A stretch of 64,000 nt of DNA from Crossaster papposus (GCA_037893245.1 JBAIAA010000096.1:930001-994000); one strand, 5' to 3'; shown: positions 23,801 through 36,293, numbered from the stretch's first letter. Numbers and translations: made by a program. Notes: generated from the sequence alone by a model not told the origin.

Positions 23801-24247
23801 CATACGATGCGAGAGCACCCATCAGGCTCTACGATATTTCATTCCCATTGTATGAATTAGCACCGAAGTCCCAACATTTAGATAATACGGGCTTTCGTAC
23901 AGATATGCAGCGGAAATATATTATTTCAACACAGACTTCTAATAAAACTCAACCTATAATTAGCTGGGTAGAGGTTTATAAAGGTCTCAATTAAACCAGA
24001 AAATCAGATCTGTAGAAAAACACCCCCGAAATAGAACAATCAACGAAGATTACACCGATTACACTAAGAGCACTATACGACATTTGAATGCGGAGAACAT
24101 GCGTGCGTGCTACAGGGCGGCTGCCTCTACACCAGCATATACTGCAATATACTATACACCTGATTTAATCGCACGGCGAATTCTACGTACAAATGCATTA
24201 TATGAATTCAATACAAAAAGTGAATTTTTAAATGCGATAAGAGATAT
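20861..24247. other. 3.4-kb unassigned interior of the composite element
   Basis: No domain is recognised in any of the short frames here. There are A/T-runs at about 22005-22040 and scattered homopolymers. The stretch is absent from the shorter relative at 34590-36837. Confidence 0.35.
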
Positions 24248-25021
24248 ACCTCTACTGGTGAACAATGTCTTCATCTGTCTTTTTTGTTGTTGAAAATTCA
24301 TTGCTGAAAACGTATGCAAACATTAAGTAGCCTGAATAACATAACTTCATTTGGACACGATATTAAACCCTGCATTCCTGGCCCTAATTGTTAAACAAAT
24401 AGGCCAGCCCTTTGCATAGACCATTGTGGCGCTCTCACATTCCATTGTCACGCATCAGTGCAGCCACTCCCAACCGTGCAAAGGTTGTCTTCAGTACGAA
24501 GACTCTATACCGCTAAGCATAGCAAGCATTCAAACCTATATGCTGGCGCACCCTGGAGACATTTTCTAAACTCTGCCGAAGCAAACGCAAAACGTGAGGT
24601 AAAACAAGAATACCTGCACTTCTATAAGAATACAATTGTCTCAGAGCACGGCTCCCTAAACCAAATCGACACGCCCCTTTTCAAGGGGGGCTCCTTCAGT
24701 TTTGAGCTGCACCAACAAAATAAATTAAAAAGTGGTTTGATCCTACCTCATTTCTCCATACAATTCAAGAAAGGGTCTTCAAACTAGCACAAATGTCCAA
24801 ACTCGCAAACACAAATGCGATTGACTTTTACTGGGATGGCAAAACCTTCCCAAAAATGACCCCTCTTGAATCCTAGGTTGCTGCCATGCCGCGGTGTAAA
24901 ACACGGCCCGAGGCTGGCTATCGGCGCGGTCCGGCCGCGAAGACGAGCACGTCCGGCCATGACGAAACCAGACTTAACACTGATAGTATCTTATCTTGCG
25001 CCCTCACTCGCCGCAATGCAA
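24248..25021 (+). repeat. Right part of the composite element
   Basis: Matches the reverse complement of 34590-35350, including TTCATTGCTGAAAACGTATG and the end TGCGCCCTCACTCGCCGC. The two copies differ by scattered substitutions and small indels. Confidence 0.85.
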
Positions 25022-25025
25022 ATAG

Positions 25026-25342
25026 GCTCAGGTTCTAAAGACCATGACAGGGAAATTACAAAGAGCGTAAGCATGGAGGTAGTGTAAGGAACATTAGATT
25101 AATTTTAGAACGTGTATTACAAATTATGTTCATGGATGTCATAATCAGTTTAGATTTAGGTTTGCATTGCGAAAAGGCAATACTAAGATGGTTTGAAGTA
25201 ACACCACTATTTATACTTTTTAGTGAGTTGTGTGGTTGTGAACGAGTGCAAGCTATAATGGCCCTTTTCTGTGTGACAATGAGAAAATGTAGTTAATTAG
25301 TGGTAGATCGTGCCCACACAATCAGTGCCAGTGCACCCATAT
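25026..25342. other. Block A host sequence between two insertions
   Basis: Aligns with 59371-59600 (GGGAAATTACAAAGAG through GTGGTAGATCGTGCCCAC). No gene. Confidence 0.6.
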
Positions 25343-25369
25343 CAGGCGCGGATCTAGGATTTGTTGAGA

Positions 25370-26060
25370 CGGGGGGGCACACCCCAAACTGAAAAATGCG
25401 AGCGCAAAGCGGATTTTTTTTGGATTCTATATGCTTTGTGGTGCAATCTGTGGCGATTCCCGGCCTCTTTCCTCTGATTGTTTTTAGCATATTTTTTGTC
25501 CATATCAAAAAAGATATGGAGATAAAATGAAGAATTATGGAGATTTTAATGGAGAATATAATAAATAAATATATACTAATTTATATATGAATGTGGGGCA
25601 CACCCAAAACTGAAAAATGCGCGCGAAGCGTGGGTTCTGGGGCCAGCTTAAGAGGCCCCGTAAAATATTTTAGACTCTATATGCTTTGTGGTGCAATCTG
25701 AGGCGATTTCTGGCCACTTCCCTTCTGAGCTTTTTAGCAAAAATGTAAAATAAATATATGGAGATAAAATGGAGAATTATGGAGATTATAATAGAGAATA
25801 TATATAAATATATATTACACATACATTTATTGATGATTGTGGGGCACACCCCAAATTGAAAAATGTGAGCGCGGGGCGCGAAGCCTTTACGGCGTGGGGT
25901 CGGGGGCCCGCTTAAGGGCCCCGGGAAATTTTGGATTCTATATGCTTTGTGGTACAATTTGAGGCGATTCCTGGCCTCTTTACTCTAAAAAGTTTTCAAG
26001 ATTATATGGAGATAAAATTATAAAGATATATAAGTTTATATATGAATGTGGGTCACACCC
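25370..26060. repeat. Three subterminal repeats of about 255 bp
   Basis: TTCTATATGCTTTGTGGTGC followed by AATCT or AATTT recurs at about 25424, 25675 and 25935, with GGGGCACACCC before each. Confidence 0.8.
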
Positions 26061-26092
26061 AAAACTGGAACATGCAAGAATTATTTAATTAA

Positions 26093-28263
26093 ACTCCACC
26101 CGTGACGTCACCCTATTGTCCCAGCGCTCCATTATTTTGCACGAATGAAGCGTTGGAGGCAATTTCTCTCCATCCTTTTGGGAAGGTAACGCAAGTGAAC
26201 AAAGAGGAAGTCACTAAAACTAACCAGTGTAGCGGTTTTCGTTGTATTTTGTTTAGAAACCTACCCGATTTTCCCTTCAATCTTGTTCTATGGTTAAACT
26301 AACTGTGACCAACCAGACTTATGCTGCTTGGCACTTGTACTGAAGATGTGTACAAACTTAACTTTATAGTAAATAGCGCCCTCTTTTGGCACTTGTTGTA
26401 TATCTTGAGAGCGCCCCCACAGTTTAGTAATTACTATCACTAGTTGGCAGCGCCCTCTCTTGGTTTAGTAGTGAGAGAGAACTTAGAGAGCTACTTTGCA
26501 TATAATTTGGTTATAAAACAACATTTGACTAATTCCAGCATTCCAACATAGTTTTCTTGGTTGTACATTTTCTTACACGTAGTCAACATTGACACTCCGT
26601 TTTTGAGCTTCGTAGTGAGCACACATAGCTCCTGATTTTATGGTTGATATCCAACAAATAAAGTTTAATTCATGTATTTGCACTGTTTGTGGTGAAACAC
26701 GTATTTGTAATTTGTGATGTTAAATTTGTGAATTTCGTCGTGTTAATGTTGCCGGCTTTGCTGGACTGTCGACGAGGCATGTGAGGTGTGGGATCGTGAC
26801 GGTCGGTAAGTGTCTAAATTTTGTATTTTTATTAAATTCTGATAATATTATTGCTGCACCATATAAAGTAAAACTTATGCTTTGCATTAAGCCTGAAGGT
26901 CTGTTATGCGTTGGTTGGGATTCAGACTTATTCTCATATTTAATAAGAGAAATGCGTTTGACATCATGTCTGAACAATTCAACCATTTTGGGCGTGTCAG
27001 TTCAAAATCGTATATCTTTGTATTTTGACCAGACCAAAGGGTTAATCCGAACCTTGCAAATATTACTGTACATTTTAGAGTGTAGAACTACCGGTATATG
27101 GTTATTTGGCATTATATTTTACAGCCTTGCTGCTGCCTTTTATTTGCTGGTACAGTGGTACTTAACCCTGCCATTTTACCCGTCGGTGTGTTACGGGAGC
27201 TTTGCCCTTTCACCGGGTTGTACTTGGCTGAACTTCCGGGATTGTTAACCTTAGGTATGTTGCCCGTTAGTTGAATGTTGGTGCTTGGAGTGTTTAACTT
27301 TATATTTAAAGTGGTGCAATAGGACTGCATATTTTCGGATTTACACACTTAAATTATTGGTGTTAAGATAAGTAAAACTATAAGAGATGGATTATCCTAA
27401 GAGTAGATTTAAATTAATTCACCTACACCATAATGTCTAGATTAAATTAATTATTGTACATAGTGCATATAACTTAAGCAGTTTTGAGATATTACCAGGA
27501 TTGCTTAGTCTGTGCGTCAGCCGACGAGCTCCTCTGCGTTTTAGCAGTGTATTCTTGCTCGTCGACGGATGTTTGGACCCGGTTCTTGTGGTAAGAGACA
27601 TCGTAATTTAAGTAATGTTTAAATTTAAATAATGTGGATTCTTTTCTTGTATTTATTAGACCCATGTTATGGCTGTCGTTTTTGGGATACTGTCGTTTTG
27701 GACATAATTATTGTCGTTTTTGGGATACTGTCGTTTTGACATATTTGACATAATTATTGTAGTTTTGACATATACCACATTATTTGTACGACATATATAA
27801 ATAATTTGGCTGTATCCAATTTATCTTGCCTGTTAAATGAAAAACTATTTAAATTGGCAAAGAATTTACTATATCTATTTTTGGAAATAAATTTGGTGTA
27901 TTTGTATTAAAAAAAAAGTGACCTTCCTTGTCTGCTCGGTTACATAACCCATACGGAAATGTGTCGAAGAAAAAGACAAACGTTATCGACAATCGGATTC
28001 GAACCACAGACCTTTTGGTCCATAGCTCTCCTCTCTACCAACTATGCTATTCACGAGTTGGTGGAAGAAGCCGTTCTTTATAATTCTTTAAAGTTATTTC
28101 ATGTATATGAGTTGCCATTGGTCTTTCTCATCAATATTTCAATCACAAACCACCCAGCTCCTGAAAAAAATATCACGAGCCGCTACACCGGTTAGAACAA
28201 AGACGCTCCATTCGTGCAAAATAATGGAGCGCTGGGACAACGGGTGACGTTATGGGTAGAGTT
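26093..28263. mobile_element. TTAA-flanked element with long terminal inverted repeats
   Basis: TTAA at 26089-26092 and 28264-28267 flanks a 2.17-kb element. The terminal repeats read ACTC(C/T)ACCC, then GTCCCAGCGCTCCATTATTT, and extend with a gap to AACCAGTGTAGCGGTT (about 26225). Inside are GTCGTTTTTGGGATACT repeats (about 27675-27740) and a tRNA-like segment. No transposase frame is seen. TTAA target class: Kolobok or piggyBac type, non-autonomous. Confidence 0.7.
27990..28056 (-). other. tRNA-like Pol III promoter segment
   Basis: On the minus strand a perfect A box TAGCATAGTTG (28039-28049) and B box GGTTCGAATCC (27995-28005) have tRNA spacing, but the T-stem and acceptor stem do not pair. 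It is better explained as a tRNA-derived SINE head or decayed tRNA than as a working tRNA gene. Confidence 0.55.
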
Positions 28264-28275
28264 TAAGTCAGATAT

Positions 28276-28352
28276 TGCCCTCGTTAACGCGCCATTCGTG
28301 GGTAATACATCGGGCCATTATTACCCACGAATATAATTGCGCGTAACTCGGG
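28276..28352. repeat. Imperfect palindrome, arms of about 30 bp
   Basis: CGTTAACGCGCCATTCGTGG is matched by the complement in TTACCCACGAATATAATTGC and GCGTAACTCGGG. Confidence 0.7.
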
Positions 28353-29079
28353 CATTATCTATAACATATATATAGCAAAAATGTCGCCAAAAAGATTTCG
28401 GACAATGTCCTAGCTTGGGCTGGACAAACCATAGCTCCGTGAACACACCAACCCACTAACTAACATTCTTACACAAGGTCATTAACAACATAAACATCCA
28501 TCCATACTGCAATAAAAGGGTAATTGGCAATGAAGGGGACAGTACTGCCAATTTAATGACCACCAGACGCGGGATTATTTATGGAACCTAGATGCCAGGT
28601 AGTCCGAGTATCATACGTTGGTTAACGGATCGGAGCCACCTCTGATACCAACAAGCGGCTAGATGCGCGCCAGGCGGGTTGTCTTCTGCGGATAACACCA
28701 ACCTCGCTCTCCCGCTGCGAGTAGAGACCCTGAGAGAGCTTCTTGTGCATGGAGGAATTGAACGGGTGCGGGTCGCAAACTGGGGTTCCGTGGATTGATA
28801 ACCCTTTTTTGTCATTATATTATGCCAAAAAATAGACACAGCAGATCCTCCGATCCGATTATCCTCCCTTCCTTTTTTAACTCATTTTACCTGGGGGGCA
28901 CGTTCCCCCACACCCCGTTTTTTTTTTTTTTTTTTAACTCATTTTACCTGGGGGGCACGTGCCCCCGCGGCCCCCCCCCCCCCCCCCCTCGGATCCGCGC
29001 CTGCATATTTAACCCTGTAGTGTTAATAAATTAACACCGCGGCGCCTCGCCCTCGCGCCGCTCATCCTATATGCCTCAT

Positions 29080-29287
29080 CGGGTGGCCATGGAAAAAAAG
29101 CTTTTGGCCGTTTTCCAAGCCCAAGCTTCGTCCCCGTTTTGGCTTTGTTTATGCAGTATCTCGTCAATGGTACCGGTATCAGAGCCAGATGGAGCCTATT
29201 GGGCTTGGAAAACGGCCAGAGTCAGAACGCTGGGCGTGTTGTCTTGGGGGCGCTCTTCGTCATGTTGCATTCATTCATTGTCGACTG
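29080..29287 (+). repeat. Dispersed repeat, left part, interrupted by the DR1 element
   Basis: AAAACGGCCAGAGTCAGAAC and GGGCGTGTTGTCTTGGGGGC also occur at about 60795-60840 and 39315-39365. The rest of this copy resumes at about 32560, so the element at 29288-32525 landed in it. Confidence 0.75.
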
Positions 29288-32200
29288 TTAGTAACCCTAA
29301 ATTAGCCATATATTGAGCCAATCTGTGAAAAAATTTAAAAGAAGCTAATTTCAACTGATTTTGGTGGGTATGGGTATGAACAACTACCAAAAAAAAGGAA
29401 GGAGGGATAGGGTTTGGGGAACTTTTTTTATTAGAGGTCAAAGGTCATTGACCCCTGCCTAAATCACTAAAAATTATATTTCAGCAACAAAATATGGTAT
29501 ATAGATGATCTTGGTGTCAAAATGCACAGAATTACAAAAGAAGATGACATCAAATAATTATTGACCCTTGGGACCAAATCCTGACCTCCCAAAATGAGGT
29601 CAAAGGTCAAAAAACTATTTTATTACTAAAATGTCATATTTATAGCAGGAAATTATCATTAAATAAAAATGAGCACAAACAAATCGAAGAGACTAATTTT
29701 AACTTACGTGGCGGGTATGGGAGTTATTATTTATTCTAGGAGCAGAGGTCAAAGGTCATTGACCCTGGACTAAAACACTATAAATTGTATCTCGGCAACA
29801 ACATATGTACTTGTATGATCTTGATGTCAAAATTGTCATAATTACACTGGAAGTAGAAAAATGTAAATTCTTGTGATATAAATGTAGGATACAAATTGAC
29901 CGCCCCATATGACCTTAAAGGTCAAAGGTCATTATTCGAAGCCCCATATTGAATCCACAAAGCACCACCCTAGAGATATACGTATAACATAAAACAACAT
30001 GAATTATGTCTTTGTTTAAGAAGTGATTACTCATAACACCTAGTTAGCCTACATGTACCCTGACTAGTTACCCCAGTGAAGTGAGATGTCCCAAAAGTTT
30101 CCTATTAATAAGAAGAAGAGTTTGGTGCATCTTGCAGAGAGTCTTGTATACAGCAGAAAGATTCACACCCGCGGACTCTAAGCGTGAAAAAAACTAAAAA
30201 AAAAAAAACACCACAATACCCCACTGGTGTTCGTCCTACCATACTACCCACGATTTGCGCACCCAGCTCTCAAACGGGCCCTCCTCAAACACTGGCACTG
30301 GATTAGTGAAAACGAATACCTAAATACATGTAGGCTATTTGATACCCAACCCTTGGCATACAAACGGCACAAAAACATAAAATATGAACTTGTTTGATCT
30401 AGGACTAAAGCATCTCCACAATCCAACCAAGAAGAAAACAACCTGGATGAGGAGAATGTGAAAATCCTATTGGAACTATTGGAAGAACAAAACAATGATC
30501 AAAGAAATGGCTCTCAAGACTAAAACAAAATAAATAAGTCAAGATGCCTTCCTTTCGATCAATACCCCCCAAAAGCCGGTATTTGTCCTTGCAATCTGTC
30601 ATATAAACCGACACACAAATAAAAACAAGGAAAAAGAAAAGTAAACTGAAAGAATGGTGACTGATGAAGTGCATAATATAGCACAAAAAATATGCCCTGC
30701 TCCCCTTCCAAAAAAGGAGAGAAAAAGGGGACGGCATATTATTACCGGTAATAATCAATCACTGAGTGAACTAAAAACAAAGGACCACTGTTGCCATACA
30801 CAAACCACAAACCAAAAAAAAAAAAAAAAAAAGAAGTAAGAATTACGCTCCGGAGAGGCCAGTCAAACAACCACTCTCTGGCATACCGGGCATACCCACT
30901 AGATAACGTACAATTACAGATTTAACTCTGCCAGTCACAAATACAATTCATATAATACTTGTCAGCAGAACCGCGTCTCAAGAAAATAACGAAAAACACG
31001 GAGGGGTTCTCTTGAAACTTATACACGTAACCCCCCCCCCCCCCCCCCCCCCCACTTCCTCCTACCGACTGCAACCTCGAAGAAAAAATGTGGTCAGAAC
31101 TGACTTCCCAGAAGCGTATATCACTAAGACAAAACTTACACTAAGAATTACGCTCTGGGCAATATAGTTACGCAACCACATGGCATACCAGCAAATCATA
31201 AATATACAGATTTATCTCTGCAGACCAGCAACAAACATACAATCCCATGATACTTCACGCAGCAGAACTGTTGCAGCATCTCCAAAACAATAATGAAAAC
31301 GATGAGAAATAGTTCTGACTTGTGACAACTTCCATAAACACCCACCCCTTCCCATAGTAGAATGAGTTCTGATTCACTACAGCTAACTCTGGGATTGATC
31401 AAACAAACAACAACAAATAAACTGATCATTCCTTGAAGTATGCCTGCATAAACCGGTTTCCCTTTGCCATTTTCTTGCAAAAGCACTTCATCTTTAACTA
31501 AAAAACCTAATAGTCTCACAGAAAAAGAAAACAATTCCACATAACCCAGCGTTAGACGTCCTTCAATTTAATGTCCTTCCCATGTGACCGAGAATTGTTT
31601 TAATAATGACGTAGGCTGAATGTATGATTACGCTCCTTCCCAATAAACACCAAACATGATTATAAATGCACATATACTTTACATACACAAACTATTTGAC
31701 ACTAATGAACTGTAATCCCCCCCCCCCGCCCAATTGCTCATTTTGACCTTTAACCTCGTATTTTGGTGGTGAAGAATCCATTTCATATTGTGTTTGTCTC
31801 CTAGTATAATTCTGTGCATTTGGACACCAAGATCATCTAGGCCTATGAAAAACATACTGCTGCTGAGATACAATTTATAATGTTTTAGTGCAGGGTCAAA
31901 AACCCTTTGACCCTCAGAAAGGGAATTTCCCCCTCCTTCTTTGCTCTTGGAATAAATAATAACCCCCATACCCGCCACAATAAGTTGAAATTAGCCTCTT
32001 AGATTTGTTTTTGTTCATGGTAATTTTCCTGTTATTTTACTAATATGACATTTTAGTAATACGTCTATTTTTGACCTTTGACCTCTTTTATAAGGGTCAG
32101 TAGTTATTCTATGTCATCTTCTTTCATAATCCTGTGCATTTTGACACCAAGATCATCTATATACCATATTTTGTTGCTATAAATATGACATTTTAGTAAT

Positions 32201-32525
32201 AAAATTGTTTTGTGACCTTTGACCTCATTTTCTGAGGTCAGGATTTGGTCCCAAGGGTCAATAATTATTTGATGTCATCTTCTATTGTAATTCTGTGCAT
32301 TTTGACACCAAGATCATCTATATACCATATTTTGTTGCTGAAATATAATTTTTAGGGATTTGGGGAGGGGTCAATGACCTTTGACCTCTAATAAAAAAGG
32401 TTCCCCAACCCCTATCCCTCCTTCCTTTTTTTTTGGTAGTTGTCCATACCCATACCTACCCAAATCAGTTGAAATTAGCTTCTTTTAATTTTTTTCACAG
32501 ATGAACCTTAAGTTAGGGATACTAT
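29288..32525. mobile_element. Element with long inverted arms carrying repeated DR1 sites
   Basis: The outer ends are GTTAGTAACCCTAA and its inverse near 32525. Then CTGTGAAAAAATTTAAAAG and AGCTAATTTCAACTGATTT at the left are matched inverted at 32465-32500. The arms run about 29323-29960 and 31690-32500 and consist of roughly 150-bp subunits. Each subunit holds AGGTCAAAGGTCA or its inverse, for example at 29437, 29596, 29746 and 29919 and again at 32072, 32213 and 32378. The 1.7-kb centre has no supported gene. The superfamily is unknown. Confidence 0.7.
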
Positions 32526-32559
32526 GTACTGTAGTCCATTTATGATTTACATGTACATA

Positions 32560-32830
32560 CAAATCCGTGTTGCTTCGAGTTCGAGGACTGAGTGAAAGGA
32601 GAAATAACCAAAAGTGAGCAAAGATAATATTATCGGTCAATTAGAAAATTAAAAGAATTGTGCAACAGTGACGCTGTTTTTTGGATTAGAGATATATTTT
32701 TTGCGTAAAAACAAATTTCATTTTCACAAAAGAAATGTAACCCAGTCCCACTCGACTCCGGCAGGCCCAGGCTCGCGCTCATCATCAAGTCAAGCACAAT
32801 CATGTGTATCGTGTGTACTTGTGTACTATG
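32560..32830 (+). repeat. Dispersed repeat, right part
   Basis: CCGTGTTGCTTCGAG, AAAGTGAGCAAAGAT, TTATCGGTCAATTAGAAAAT and CAGGCTCGCGCTCATCATCA match 60880-61100 and 1890-1930. Confidence 0.8.
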
Positions 32831-33072
32831 TACTACTAACTATTTGTGAATCTACGTTTAATTTTGTAAACGTTTAGCAAACTTTTCCCGTAACGTTTAA
32901 ACGTTTAAACGTTTATTGAAAACTTTAAAAGGCTGCCGCCGTCCCGGTCTATTTGTGTAACTGCGGTCGCGTTTGTTTGTATACATTGTGTACACTTACC
33001 ACCATTCTTTTCTATGTTCTTTGAAGGCTAAACATTGTTTAAGAAGCATCACCTGCAAGTGCTGATGTACAT

Positions 33073-33634
33073 ACATTGGTCAACTAAAATGACCCTGAAT
33101 TCCGGGTCAAACCAATTTTTCCCGGTCATTTTGACCCGGACTTGGTCGAGCCAAATAGAACCCGGATTCCGGGTCAAATTAATTTTAACCCGGAATACGT
33201 GGTCACATAAGATATAAGCATGTTTTCCATGTATTACTGAGCATATTATGGCAATCATGCATGTTCTTCAATTAAAAAATGTTCTTCAATTAAAAAATAA
33301 ATAAATTGCATGTTTCTCCGTTTTTATTGCAAATTCGTCCATGACGTACGGACGTGTAGCGTACACTAGCACTACTTCACTTGCAAGTTGCATGCACACA
33401 GTACAGCTTCTCGAAAACAAAATGGCGAAATTGCATGCCACGCGATGATGCCACGTTTCTGAAATTCGAGCCGCGCGTCATGTGCGGATACCACGTGTCA
33501 CCTCTCATCCAATCAAATATCATGACGTAATTACATGTTGAAAATTTGACCCGGAATCCGGGTTCTATTTGGCTCGACCAAGTCCGGGTCAACACATTTG
33601 ACCCGGAATTCAGGGTCATTTTAGTTGACCAATG
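33073..33634. mobile_element. MITE with TGACCCGG/CCGGGTCA arms
   Basis: The ends read ACATTGGTCAACTAAAATGA and the exact inverse. The arms carry many CCGGGTCA words in both orientations, including TGACCCGGAATT and AATTCCGGGTCA. The central part (33405-33545) recurs at 33828-33970. Confidence 0.75.
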
Positions 33635-33654
33635 TCGGGGTCATTAGTGTATTT

Positions 33655-34043
33655 CTTAACCCCTAATAGGGCCGGTCAGTTAAAATGACCCCATTTTGAG
33701 TCAAACAAATTGACCAAACTTTCCGGGTCATTCTGACCCGGAATTGGTCACGCCAAATAGAACCCGGATTCCGGGTCAGATTTGACCCATTCCGGGTCAA
33801 ATCTGACCCGGAATTTTTAAGAGTATACAGCTTCTCGAAAACAAAATGGCGAAATTGCATGCCACGCGATGATGCCACGTTTCTGAAATTCGAGCCGCGC
33901 GTCATGTGCGGATACCATGTGTCACCTCTCGTCCAATCAAATATCATGACGTAATTACATGTTGAAAATTTAACCCGGAATTGGGTCAATTTATTTTGAC
34001 CCTGCAGTTTGGTTAAAATTTTTACCAGGGACTTTTTAGAGTG
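33655..34043. mobile_element. Second CCGGGTCA element, ending in a CACT-type terminus
   Basis: The arms again hold CCGGGTCA words. The right end TTTTTAGAGTG followed by TA at 34044-34045 is the same terminus as in the element at 13205-14589. A similar internal end, TTTTTAAGAGTATA, is at about 33810, so this is a rearranged or nested copy. The left terminus is not clear. Confidence 0.55.
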
Positions 34044-34045
34044 TA

Positions 34046-34589
34046 GCGATGTGTGTATAGTGTGTCCTATATCTCTTCTCAGTGCCTGGTTTCTGTGGCA
34101 TCTTTGCAGCCTAAACAATCTGGGTTATGTAATGATGGTGAAATTAATAGATCTAGATGATTGATGGTGACATTTATTGAAAGGAATGCCTTTTGGAAAA
34201 AGGGGACATGTTGAAACAAATTAAGGTACAATGTACAATAATTTGGATACAGTAATACTAGTCACTCTTATTTGTAATAATGTGCATTTGAAGTATAAAT
34301 CATGCATTCACTTTTAGTATGTTGATTGATATTCTTTCAGATGTCAGTCATATTTGTATCATGTATAACAATTTGTCTACTTAATGATCTTGTTTGAGTG
34401 CCTGCACAATCTTTCACAGTTTGTGCAGGTATCCTGCAGGCAGTTGGCGGCAATAGACCCAGCCCTGGCTGGAGAGAGACCCTAGAATAACCTGAGTTTT
34501 GTTTACCCTCTCACTGGGATCGGAGTAATCCCGGGTCCCCGGTCCCCCACGACCCCCCCCCCCCCCCCCTTTACAGTTGTATACACTAT
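34046..34589. other. Spacer ending in a C-tract
   Basis: No gene. GTGCCTGCACAATC and CAGTTTGTGCAGGTATC form a small inverted repeat at about 34398-34435. A C-tract (about 34551-34569) precedes the next element. Confidence 0.4.
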
Positions 34590-35921
34590 TTGCACCGCGG
34601 CGCGTGAGGGCGCAAGATAAGATACTGTCAGTGTTAAGTCTGGTTTCGTCATGGCCGGACGTGCTCGTCTTCGCGGCCGGACCGCGCCGATAGCCAGCCT
34701 CGGGCCGTGTTTTACACCGCGGCATGGCAGCAACCTAGGATTCAAGAGGGGTCATTTTTGGGAAGGTTTTGCCGTCCCAGTAAAAGTCAATCGCACTTGT
34801 GTTTGCGAGTTTGGACATTTGTGCTAGTTTGAAGACCCTTTCTTGAATTGTATAGAGAAATGAGGTAGGATCAAACCACTTTTTAATTTATTTTGTTGGT
34901 GCAGCTCAAAACTGAAGGAGCCCCCCTTGAAAAGGGGCGTGTCGATTTGGTTTAGGGAGCCGCGCTCTGAGACAATTGTATTCTAAGTGCAGGTATTATT
35001 GTTTTACCTCACGTTTTGCGTTTGCTTCGGCAGCTAGAGTTTAGAAAATGTCTCCAGGGTGCGCCAGCATATAGGTTTGAATGCTTGCTATGCTTAGCGG
35101 TATAGAGTCTTCGTACTGAAGACAACCTTTGCACGGTTGGGAGTGGCTGCACTGATGCGTGACAATGGAATGTGAGAGCGCCACAATGGTCTATGCAAAA
35201 GGCTGGCCTATTTGTTTAACAATTAGGGCCAGGTTTTAATATCGTGTCCAAATGAAGTTATGTTATTCAGGCTACTTAATGTTTGCATACGTTTTCAGCA
35301 ATGAATTTTCAACAACAAAAAAAGACAGATGAAGACATTGTTCACCAGTAGAGATCCTAAGAACCATTTCGATGGTGAAAAGCTATGTTGTTGTTTCCAC
35401 GGTCGCCGCTGAACTTGGCGAAAATTGCGTGTCGACTGGTCTGCAACTGTCCATCGGTGCAGCCGTTCTGCAACACTGCCCGTTTCCAACTCATAGATGA
35501 ATCCAATCGAACATGCATGGACATTGTGGGGGCCAGTAGCCCTGTATCCCTGTAGTAAATTAACGTCTCATAGTCTTCCTCAGAATGAAACAACCTTTTC
35601 TTTGTATTGTTATCTGTTTGTGTGTGCAAAAGTGCCTGAGTAAAGTGGTAATGGCAATAATTACAATAAAATAGATATTAACTGTACACAGTTGCGGTAG
35701 GCTTTGACCCACAGGGGGAAATTTGAGGAAACGGGGCGCTTTATGCATGCAATTCGGCGTCGAGAAAAGTCCCACACGCAGCACTTCTGTTTGTTGTTGT
35801 CCTGCGCATATTTGCGGACTTGTGAAGCTCATCTGCAAAATTAATTTATTAACTAAATGAACAGCGTTAAAGGTAGGGGCGGTCTTGTAGGTTCATTCAG
35901 GACGCTTTTTCCAGTTCCGCG

Positions 35922-36293
35922 CTATTTTTCTTCCCGTGCTCGTTTGGCGTCTGCAAGTCTATCGAGATGTTCCCGAAAGCGAGGACGGAGTTCTAAGCGA
36001 GGAGTGACGACACGAGACCCCATAATAATATACCCGTCATTGACGCTCCTTGGCACCGCAGAGCATGGAAAATGTACATGTACATGTACGTTTAAGATAT
36101 CTTGAAGGTCGCAATTGCGACCGGATGGTTCGAACTGTCGCTCATTAGGTAGTATTCCGCGCCCTAATAACGCTTTGCTTTTGATGCCTCGGTATGTAGG
36201 GCTATCCGCCTGCAACGCGCTACTCGCAAATGTCGGATATTCTAACTCTGGTGCTGGTCCTTCAGAACCTGCCTCCGCCGATCTGGTTAGCAT
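35922..36293 (-). CDS. Counterpart of the small frame at 15888, extended
   Basis: It starts with the same MLTRSAEAGSEGPAPELEYP but reads on to a charged helical stretch (PRFREHLDRLADAKRAREEK), whereas the + strand copy stops after 74 codons. The extended region hints that the ancestral element coded a longer protein. No known domain is recognised. Confidence 0.2.
   Translation of the reverse strand: MLTRSAEAGSEGPAPELEYPTFASSALQADSPTYRGIKSKALLGRGILPNERQFEPSGRNCDLQDILNVHVHVHFPCSAVPRSVNDGYIIMGSRVVTPRLELRPRFREHLDRLADAKRAREEK

Larger units (their letters stand above)
14895..25021 (+). mobile_element. 10.1-kb composite element inserted at ATAG
   Basis: ATAG at 14891-14894 and 25022-25025 flanks the insert. 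Block B keeps the uninterrupted site (GTGTCTATAGGCTCAGG at 59361-59377). The ends are weak inverted repeats (TTGCACTGCTGC near the left, GCCGCAATGCAA at the right). A first short unit, 14895-15205, ends in the same 59-bp right-terminal sequence and is followed directly by a second left terminus, so two elements look joined in tandem. The second carries a 14-bp repeat, a conserved small frame, an 88-bp satellite, a SINE, a MITE and a LINE fragment. No transposase was found. An inverted relative at 34590-36837 lacks the 16842-24247 interior. Confidence 0.65.
25343..29003. mobile_element. hAT-like element carrying nested insertions
   Basis: The ends are CAGGCGCGGATC and its inverse, followed inside by G-rich tracts with GGGGCACACCCC/GGGGCACGTGCCCC. 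The flanks share CATAT (25338-25342 and 29004-29008). Block B has the uninserted sequence (CACCCGATAATTAACCC at about 59595). CAGG ends suggest hAT, but the clean 8-bp duplication expected is not seen. About 255-bp subterminal repeats (25424, 25675, 25935) are present, and a 2.2-kb element sits inside. Confidence 0.6.
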
